From Laguncularia racemosa (lineage: Eukaryota > Streptophyta > Magnoliopsida > Myrtales > Combretaceae), in contig JBBMOL010000195.1 in assembly GCA_037954665.1 (NCBI GenBank), positions 395,740-459,739 of the forward strand: 64,000 nt of DNA. Direction: 5' to 3'. The number at the start of each line of letters is the position of its first letter. Within the stretch, counting starts at the first letter, position 1. The notes below the pieces were generated by a model. It was given only the letters and a program-made list of their open reading frames with translations. It was not told the DNA's origin and ran no database searches. Made by a program: the position numbers and the translations under genes. Positions 56,240 through 64,000 of this stretch are shown here, one piece after another.

Positions 56240-56689
56240 TTTTGCAAAAGACTGTTGTAGCTGCAACTGATCCTCATACACCTGCTTAGGTGTTAAAGGT
56301 TTAAGATTAAAGCTTTTTCCCTGGTGAACAAGCGTATACTTGTTAGAAAAGTCATCATAAACAACCTTCTTATCAAATTGCCATGGCCTCCCCAACAACA
56401 CATGACATGCTTGCATTGGCACTACATCACATAACACCTCATCCTCATACCTACCAATGCGAAAACCAATCAAGGCTTGCTTACTCACCTTAGTCTCACC
56501 ACTATCATTCAACCACTGCAATTTATATGGACTAGGGTGTTTAATAGTCTTGAGTCCCAACCTCTCGATAATAAAATTACTCATCACATTGGTGCAACTT
56601 CCTCCATCAATGATCAAACTGCAAATATGATCACCTAGATAACATCTAGTATGAAAGATATTCTCTCTTTGCACCTCCTCTTCTTCCTT
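56240..56689 (-). pseudogene. C2 protease domain
   Basis: Intact frame with RENIFHTRCYLGDHIC, LIIDGGSCTNV (Asp codon at 56608-56606), HVLLGRPWQFDKKVV and a charged linker that is one base longer than in C1 and so keeps the frame. Of all the proteases in the window this is the one without visible damage to the active-site block. Confidence 0.9.
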
Positions 56690-57922
56690 CACGTGCACAT
56701 TCAAAGCTCTCTTCACTACTGCCACTAACTTCCTTACTGCAGGCTCCTCATCATCACTAGCATCTTCTAATTGAGGCATATCATCTTCCTCACTATCCCC
56801 CTCAATCTCATACTCACCATCATCACGCAAAATCATAACACGCCTATTTGGACATTGACTAGCAATATGGCCTCTACCTTGGCATTTAAAACATCTAATG
56901 TCACGATTTCTAGAAGTAGAAGAATCAGGGTTACCTTGGTTACTAGGAGTAGAACCCGCTTGTCTCAGCTCTCCTTTTGGTTTGGTGGGTAAAGGCTTTT
57001 CTTCTTTCTTCCATTGGTTAGTCTTCTAGGTGGATGAACCAGTACCCTGTTGAAACCGTGCATTACTACTACCTTTCCGCCTGTGTTGGTTCTCAACCTT
57101 TATAGCCATTTGAACCATATCCTCTAATTCTACATAATGCTGCAATTCAACAACATTTTGAATTTCTCTATTCAATCCAGCAAGAAATCTAGCCATGGTA
57201 GCCTCTCTATCCTCCTCTACATTCGCCCTAATCATCGTTACTTCCATCTCCTTGAAATACTCATCCACACTTCGGCTTCCCTGCTTAAGAGTTTGCAATT
57301 TGTTGTGCAATTCACGATAGTAATACGCAGGCACAGACCGCTTCTTCATCACCCTTTTCATCTCTTCCCAAGACTCAATAGGTGGTTCGCCATTCCTTAT
57401 TCTATTCAACATTAGTTGATCCCACCACACTATGGCATGATCCGAAAATTCAATGGCAGCAAGTTTCACTTTCTTTCTCCCACTATAGTTATGACAATTA
57501 AACACCATCTCTACCTTCTTCTCCCACTCTAAGTACACCTCGGGATCTTTCTTCCCTTAGAAAGGAGGAATCTTCATCTTTATACTACTCAATTGATTAT
57601 CCTCTCTATTCCTATCTCCTCTATCTTCCCAATCCCTAGTTCCTCTATTCCTACCACTATAACCTCTATAACTCCCGACAGAAGGCTCATCAAAGTCATC
57701 ACCCGACATTTCATCTCCACCCCTTTGTACTCTCCTAGAATGACTCTCCCTCTTACGCCCTTGGACGACGTTTGTAGATTGCTCTAGTCTTTGCTCTACC
57801 GTCTCATGAATTTGTTCCATTCCCTCCTGAAACATCCTCTTCATCTCACCCCTCAACGCCTCAATCACTAACCTAGCATCAAACCTTCCCCTCTCACTTT
57901 CAGGAGAATGTTGCCTCGACAT
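56690..57922 (-). pseudogene. gag: C2 gag
   Basis: It starts at ATG 57922-57920 (MSRQHSPESERGRF). The capsid block YLEWEKKVEMVFNC...AAIEFSDHAIVWW lies near 57540-57400. The zinc knuckle CFKCQGRGHIASQC near 56890-56860 is intact. Two stops: TAA at 57559-57557, also present in C1, and TAG at 57028-57026 in place of Trp. Confidence 0.9.
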
Positions 57923-57927
57923 AGTTC

Positions 57928-58344
57928 CTGCAGAAAAGATTAGTACTAACACAAATATATATAATTAAGCCTCACGATACACTCCCATACGTCTTTCGCT
58001 CAAAGGATGATATCACGCAGTCACTTGTGTATTCTCACAAACAATGATAATAGCAACTCACCAATTCCTCTTCTCAATTCTCTCGGAACTAACCCAAACT
58101 ATACCAATTCTATTCCATAGAATTCAAAACAACTCTAGGGTTCGTAAATTTCCTCTTTTCTTTCCGAATTTTTTTTTTTTTTTGCTCTTGATCACGCTCC
58201 TTTTTTTTGTGTCGTGATTCTTCTTCTTTTTTTTTTGTAACAAAATTGAATTAGAAGGCACTACACTTTCAATAGACAATTAATACTATGAAATTGAATA
58301 CTAACAATTGATATGAATGATTGGAGTTAGGGTTTTGATGTTAC
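57928..58344 (-). other. Probable leader intron of C2
   Basis: Donor AAG|GTAAC at 58344 and acceptor TACTAATCTTTTCTGCAG ending at 57928, both identical to C1. The interval contains poly-A tracts on the coding strand. Confidence 0.5.
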
Positions 58345-58379
58345 CTTCCTTAAACCGAACTGATGTTTAACAAACCTAA

Positions 58380-58391
58380 GCTCTGATACCA
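58380..58391 (-). other. C2 primer-binding site (initiator tRNA-Met)
   Basis: On the minus strand it reads TGGTATCAGAGC, three bases from the LTR. Confidence 0.92.
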
Positions 58392-58394
58392 AAC

Positions 58395-59321
58395 TTATGC
58401 AAAATCGGTTTGATTGGATTCCTAACTGATACGAACCACACCAACGTGTGACGAAACCCGATACCAATACGTTCGGAATTCGTTACCTAAGATGCCAAAC
58501 ACCCTCAAGTGAAAACCGCAACCCGTTGTCTATAAGCGAGACAAAAACCTTGGTATAATATGAAGACGCCACAATTGGGATGAAAGACCGATTTATAAGT
58601 CGGGATGAACGTCACGGAAGAAAAAATCCGATAAGTTCTAGATTAGTTCTTTAAAGAACCAAGAGAGGAATTCTCTCAAAAGTGTTTTTTCAAACTTCAA
58701 GTTGTATATTCTATATTCTAACCCTAGGAGCTTTATATTAGGGTTTACAATTCGTAATAATAAAGCCCAAAACGACATAACTTAGATAAGTTGCATAAAA
58801 ATCAACAAAACAAACATGTAGGCCGGCGGCCTTGGAGCCGGCCTTGAGCCGGTGTTGAAGATATACACGACCAGCGTTGGAAATGTACACGACCGTGTAC
58901 TTCTAGCCGTGTATCTTTCTGTGGAAATCTTACCAATGTACACGACCGTGTACTTCTAGTCGTGTATCTTTCTATGAAAATCTTGACAACATACACGGTC
59001 GTGCCTTTGAATCGTGTATACAACCGTGTATGATTCTGTGTAACCTCCAGACTCCTACACGGCCGTGCCTTGTAAAGACACGCCCTCTTCACCCCGTATC
59101 CAGTATGACTTGTACAAGAGCAAGGGCCCTCCCATGGTTGTTCCAATCCTTTCCAACTTCATGATTGCTCCAATCCTTTTTGACTTCATGGACATCCTTT
59201 ATCAACCCGTTAAGTGCTTCCTTGAATCGTTTTCGCTCGATTTCTTGTGATTGGTCCATGTGGCACTTCAAGAGGATCCACATTCCATCTTCTGGCTTGG
59301 CTCCGATCATGGATCTCATCA
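58395..59321 (-). repeat. C2 5' LTR
   Basis: 927 bp. On the minus strand it starts TGATGAGATCC and ends TTGCATAA in place of TCGCATCA. It lacks the short GC-rich repeat found in the 3' LTR (54238-54262). TATAAAG (58737-58731) is the likely TATA box. Confidence 0.92.
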
Positions 59322-59326
59322 CTCTG

Positions 59327-60531
59327 TCTTAGTCCAAAATGTTGAGGTCTATGCATTGGTCCTCTAGGTGCAAGTCTCACTAGCTATTGTGCTTAGAACT
59401 ATTTAGGTGCAATCATCTAGTTATGGGAGGCACCACATTCAAATGACCTATGCCCCCTTTGCTTGCAAGTATAGCAAAAGGTCTAAGAGATGGATCTTTT
59501 TATGCAATTCCTATTAAGGTGTCTTGTCTTGCCATAGGAGAAACATGCCCCTTCAGGCTAGCTACATTGTTGTATCTAATGTAGTCCCAAACATTTGGGA
59601 CATCTCCTTATTGATCCTACCAAGGTGGTGGAGGTAATGCTAAAGGTGTTGGCTAAATCTGAAGGGGTCTAGGCCTATAAACCATAGATTTGGTTTAATA
59701 CACTACTAGCTTGTTTCCTTTATCTACATATGGGGTACTTGAGACAGGCCTTTCCCCCCAAAGTAGTCCCTAATCTACAAGATAGTTATTCTTCTATTAT
59801 CTTCCTACTATGCTATAAGAATTTCACCTTGTCAATAACCTTTGCATAAGTGGTTAGTTGAAAGGCCCACACTTTATGCTAGAGGTTAGGCTTCATGCCT
59901 CTCATAAATGTTCTTACTCTAGAAGTGTCATAAATTCTCACTTATTCTAGCAAGAATTTGATCAAGTGGTTCAAATCTACTTTCATATGCTTCTATAATT
60001 TGATTGCCTCACTGGCAATTATAATATTCAACCTTTATCTTGTCCCTAATGCTACTGGGAGAATATTTCTCATAAAACAACTCGCTGAACCTTTGCATTG
60101 AATAGGAGCTCCTATTAACCTAGACATATTAGTCCACTAGTCAATAGCTGATCCCTTTAGCATATATGCTACAAATTTCACTTGTCTATCCTCTAGCACC
60201 ATAAAGGCTTCAAATGTCTTCTCTACCTCATTGATCTAATGCCCAACCTCTATTAGATCATCAACTCATGGATGAAACTCCTTTGCAAGTCTAACAAACT
60301 TGTTCAGTCCACGTGGGTCTTCTGCAGGCCTAATAGGTCTCATGGCCTGTTGTTGCTCCTATGCCAACATCTTTACTAAAGCATTAACAATCTATAGTAG
60401 TTGAGTAATTGTGACATTTGCTTGATCTAGGGCTCTCTATTGAGGTAGCCCATGAGGATACCTTTCCTCCGAAGCATCTCCACCTAACCTAGCATTAGAT
60501 GAGACCTAACCAATATTTCTCCTGGAGGCAT
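59327..60531 (-). pseudogene. gag: A3 gag
   Basis: It starts at the ATG read at 60531-60529 (MPPGEILVRSHLML), parallel to A2 MPLRRITG. The body is broken by many stops and frameshifts. Zinc-knuckle remnants near 59460-59610 face the C2 insertion. Confidence 0.7.
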
Positions 60532-60897
60532 TCTGTTTGAAATTGAGACAACAGAATGGTTCCAAAAGTTAGAGTTAGTAGGGGGAGTTAGTAATAGTAT
60601 ACATCTATGTATACTATTGCCTACACATATATACATATATATATATAAATTGAAAGTAAAGCACAATTGTATAAAATAATTGAAATACAATAAAATACAA
60701 TCAACAATCATCCCTCAATTTAGCCACTCTCTTCATCTCTTATTGTTCTACATATTTCTATACTTAATATATCTAAAGATCTCAACCTACTTTCTACTGA
60801 TTGAAACCTATACTTATGGATCCTCACTTCATTCTAAGAATCATTAAACCTAATCTCTATTGATCATAACCTAAGTTCTAAGGATTATCAAACCTAA
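60532..60897 (-). other. A3 untranslated leader
   Basis: Lies between primer site and gag start. AT-rich, with a TA run near 60630-60645. It is similar to the A2 leader in repeated 'gatcat' and 'cctaa' words near the primer site. Confidence 0.55.
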
Positions 60898-60909
60898 GCT
60901 ATAATACCA
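60898..60909 (-). other. A3 primer-binding site, eroded
   Basis: On the minus strand it reads TGGTATTATAGC, two changes from TGGTATCAAAGC of A2, at the same distance from the LTR. Confidence 0.8.
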
Positions 60910-60916
60910 CCTAAGT

Positions 60917-62752
60917 TATAATGCTCCAAAATCCAAAACATCACAACCCACCACGTTTCACTACTACATAGCGACATACTAAGGCTCTAAATCTCTATTC
61001 AACTTTAAACCTATTCATCTTCACATTACATTCATATTAATACTACTTTAATAAAAGAAATAAACGACTTTCAAGTAAGTCATTCCAATCATTATTAAAT
61101 AAAATGTTATAGATAATCCTAAATTAAAAATTAGAGTAAACATTTGTCCAAATATTATTCTTAACATAATTATGAAACTAGTACTATTCTAGATTCTCAA
61201 GTCTACAACTTAAAGTTCTAATAACAGTTCTTCCTTAGTTTCTTACCATTCTTCATAAACATAGTAATATTGATCTCTCCTATACTCATCCACATAATGT
61301 CCCACCAAGTTCCCATTCTCATCGTAGTCTATGTGTTCATCATTCTCACCTACAACTAAAAAAAATAAAGGAGGATGAGCTTAAGCCCAGTACATGAGTA
61401 CCGCATTAACATACACATACCACACAATATCAATATCACAAGCATCTATACAACAATAATATACAACATATCAAGTCATTAGTTTATTTATCTTCATTAA
61501 TCAACATACAACATAGGGATAGTCATAAACCCAATTCATATAAAATATTTACATATATATAGTCCTAATGGGAATTACCACTATAGGCCCCATCTAACCC
61601 TAATCTACCTTATATCATTTCGATACACAACTCTATTAAAGACAACACAGCATACCGATCATCGAGGTACCCCTTAAAGATCTACCACTATGGGCCCCTA
61701 GATTGAGCCAAGCACAAGCAACATATACATTAAACTCTAACATTCAATTAAGTTCATTAAACATTTAAAATCATTAACCACTTACAATTATTAAATAACT
61801 ACCTAGCAAACACAACTAGCAAAACAAGGTAAACACATATCTAGGAGGATGTTCCTACTATAGTCCCTTACGTCTCTAAGGAAATGGTGTAAACCTGTTC
61901 AATTATAATGAACTACACTTAGTTCTATTCTATAAGTAACCTAGGTTTACTAATGAAATAGGTATATTCTAATTGTATAATTCCCTTCCCCGATGTTTAG
62001 TTATACTTAACGCGTAATTTAGGATTGAAGTATAATAAAATAAAATTGATTAAGAAGTGTTCTTAGGCAACATGGTCATGTGAGAGGTCGTGTAGAGGAA
62101 CACAAGCTAGAGCATAATCGTACTAATGACCATATATCTTCTTGTGTAAAATATAAATTTAACATGCCCAAGTACACGAGCGTGTCCATCTATGTACCTT
62201 ACTGTTTTCATGTTTCTACACGGGCAAGTACATGGGCATGTATCTAATCGTGTACACCTTATTCATCATGAACCCTTATTCCCTTTTTACCAAATTTGTT
62301 CATAAGCCTAATTGATTATTGTATTTACCAATTCTAATGTAAAATTGGAGTCTTATACACTTACTTATTTAGGATTGTAATTGGAACTCCCAATTTGATT
62401 GACTTCTACGCCCTTTTTCATCTCATTCTGTTTCTTAATAATAAGTCGATTTATAAATTCACTAATTTATCACCAACATGAACGACAATGATAATTAAAA
62501 CCTTTACCTAATCACTTTACACTTGTCTTGCGGTTTTCCTTTAAGTTGCTTGTAGATCTTTACAAGGTCTCTCTCTTAGGTTTTTGTATGCTGTGGCACC
62601 GATGAGGGAAAAAAGGTAAACTTAAGTTAGCGTGTCTTATTTATACCTTAGTCAAGAAAAGATCTAATTGCCCCCATATTTTTGTCTTATTTATTTAATC
62701 AACCTGTGTCTTATTTTACATTAATATATATATATATAAACATATATTTACA
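60917..62752 (-). repeat. A3 5' LTR
   Basis: It aligns with 43150-45010 along its length with many substitutions. The outer dinucleotide on the left is TA instead of TG. It ends CATATATTTACA. Confidence 0.88.
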
Positions 62753-64000
62753 AAAGTAAAATAGCTTTCTAAATATCAAATTTTAAATAAATATAAATTA
62801 AATATAAAAAAATTTGAATAACATACATCTAAAATACAGATTAAGAAAGAAGAAGAGGATAAAGAGGAAAACGACAATCCAAAGGCCCTAAATAACATAA
62901 CAGTAAACTTAACGAAATAAAATAAAATAGCTAAATAAGACGAGATAATCCCATAAAACTAGCCGAAGTTCGGTCTTTGTTGAGGCTAGTCGCTTGAAGC
63001 GATTGGCCCTCTTCCACATTTCGTGTTGGTAGGCTTCTCAATCTCCCATGCACACATCATTCCCTTTTTCTTTGGGAATATTTGTGTCGAATCTAGCTGA
63101 CTCCTAGATTAGAAGTTAACTTGTAAAACTCAAGCCCAAAATTATACTTCCAGACAAAGCAAGTAGTGGCCTGTAAACATAATTGAATCCCCTTCCACTC
63201 TTCATGGGCTTTGTCAATAAGATTCACTGCAGCTAGATGCACTTTAAAAAGTGATTTTTGGAACAATAGGCTAGTCATAAAACAGCAAATTTACTAAAGT
63301 TGGGTTTCCATCCACAAAACCAGCATTAAATTGTTCTTGAATTGTGATTCTTCACATCACCATGTTCAATTATCAGTTCAATTGATTCCTTGTTCAAATA
63401 ATCCTAGAGTTTTTTTCTTTTCTTTTCTTTTCTTTTCCCATCAAACTCTGCATCATATCTCTCATATGTTCGAGGGCTTATTGTAATTTTGCTTTCATCA
63501 TTGGTGCTAAGGCGATTGGCCAGAGGCGGTCAACCGAAGGTTGCGACAATGGAGGGTGGTCCATCGATCTTGCACTTGAGGCGCACCAAGAGGGCAAGCT
63601 TTTAGGGTCGGTTTGATGAAAATTTGATGATGAAGATTTGTCCACAATATATATGTTAATTACTTTTTTCTAGTTAGTTCATTTTAAGTCATTTAATAAA
63701 TGTTATTTTCCTTTCATCTTGACTAGGAATATTTTTTATTCGGTTTCCCTTTCTATGTTTTCACCTACTTAATAATATATCTTTCTTTTTTAGTTATTTC
63801 ATTTTATTGTATTAATTTATGAGGTTTCCAAGTTTTACTAAATTTGTATAGTTTCTATGATTTGGTTGAAATGAGAGTTCTCCATATTTCATGAATATTG
63901 AGAGTTTCTTTCTTTATTTAAATTAGTTTTTTATTAATCTAGTTTTAGATCTTGGCAAACTATGTCGATTGAATTCGTTTCTTTTTAATACTCGTAATAT
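62753..64000. other. Intergenic region, no gene supported
   Basis: No LTR or conserved protein block. A minus-strand frame at 63093-63278 has no recognisable similarity. A (TTTTC)n microsatellite lies at 63413-63437. Confidence 0.5.
63413..63437. repeat. TTTTC microsatellite
   Basis: Four to five TTTTC units. Confidence 0.9.

Larger units (their letters stand above)
53810..59321 (-). mobile_element. C2: CRM-like chromovirus with internal deletion
   Basis: The target duplication CTCTG is at 53805-53809 and 59322-59326. It is the same family as C1 in LTRs, primer site, leader, gag, protease and tail. About 1.45 kb of pol is missing, which fuses the start of reverse transcriptase to the middle of integrase. 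The whole coding region from 57922 to 54524 stays in one frame, with only four stops, all explained by C to T changes. It is better preserved than C1. Confidence 0.93.
43150..62752 (-). mobile_element. A3: Tekay/Del-like chromovirus carrying D, E and C2
   Basis: It has two related LTRs with a primer site on the right and a polypurine tract on the left, so it reads right to left: gag (60531-59327), protease (53804-53345), reverse transcriptase (53344-52891 and 47559-47095), RNase H, integrase and chromodomain. D and E sit in reverse transcriptase, C2 between gag and protease. Without insertions it is about 8.8 kb. The LTRs are clearly diverged and no target duplication is seen (CAATT against AAAGT), so it is old or recombinant. 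Confidence 0.88.

Noticed and set aside
63093..63278. Minus-strand 61-codon frame near the right edge
   Set aside because: No recognised similarity and no neighbouring exons.

Overview
This is an AT-rich stretch of plant nuclear DNA, most likely from a eudicot with a large, retrotransposon-rich genome; the species cannot be named from sequence alone. The basis is the content: long LTR retrotransposons of the Ty3/gypsy chromovirus type nested in one another, all with primer sites for initiator tRNA-Met. No host protein-coding gene, rRNA, tRNA or CRISPR could be supported. Every recognisable coding region is a decayed retrotransposon reading frame.

Element names used here. Family A is a Tekay/Del-like chromovirus with LTRs of about 1.6-2.0 kb (TGTAA...TTACA) on the minus strand: A1 (an LTR only), A2 (21306-34534) and A3 (43150-62752). 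Family C is a CRM-like chromovirus with LTRs of 0.84-0.95 kb: C1 (3603-10402, plus) and C2 (53810-59321, minus). Family B (B1, B2, solo LTR E) and its relatives D and F are non-autonomous elements. They have full LTRs, primer sites and polypurine tracts but carry only a protease-like frame (D also has gag), with no reverse transcriptase or integrase.

Layout. 1-13290: an A-type LTR split by B1, which is itself split by C1; the right end is a recombinant join that repeats part of the A LTR. 13291-17793: unknown sequence containing a 2.1-kb tandem duplication. 17794-21305: intergenic. 21306-34534: A2, interrupted in its RNase H region by B2 (24811-29358). 34540-43149: intergenic sequence with a hAT-like non-autonomous DNA transposon (36533-37047), the small element F (37498-40199) and two eroded LTR remnants. 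43150-62752: A3, interrupted in its reverse transcriptase gene by D and E, inserted one base apart, and between gag and protease by C2. 62753-64000: intergenic.

Target-site duplications confirm most boundaries: GTATG for C1, ACCTT for A2, CACAC for B2, GGTAC for D, GTACC for E, CTCTG for C2 and an 8-bp one for the hAT element. Nesting gives relative ages: A copies are oldest, then B/D/E, with C1 younger than B1 and C2 younger than A3. The points most worth following are the protease-only B family with its repeat domain and LTR-encoded tail, the B2 LTR that has swallowed a primer-binding site, the one-base-apart insertions of D and E, the in-frame RT-integrase deletion in C2, a conserved leader intron in C, and palindromic arrays shared by unrelated LTRs.
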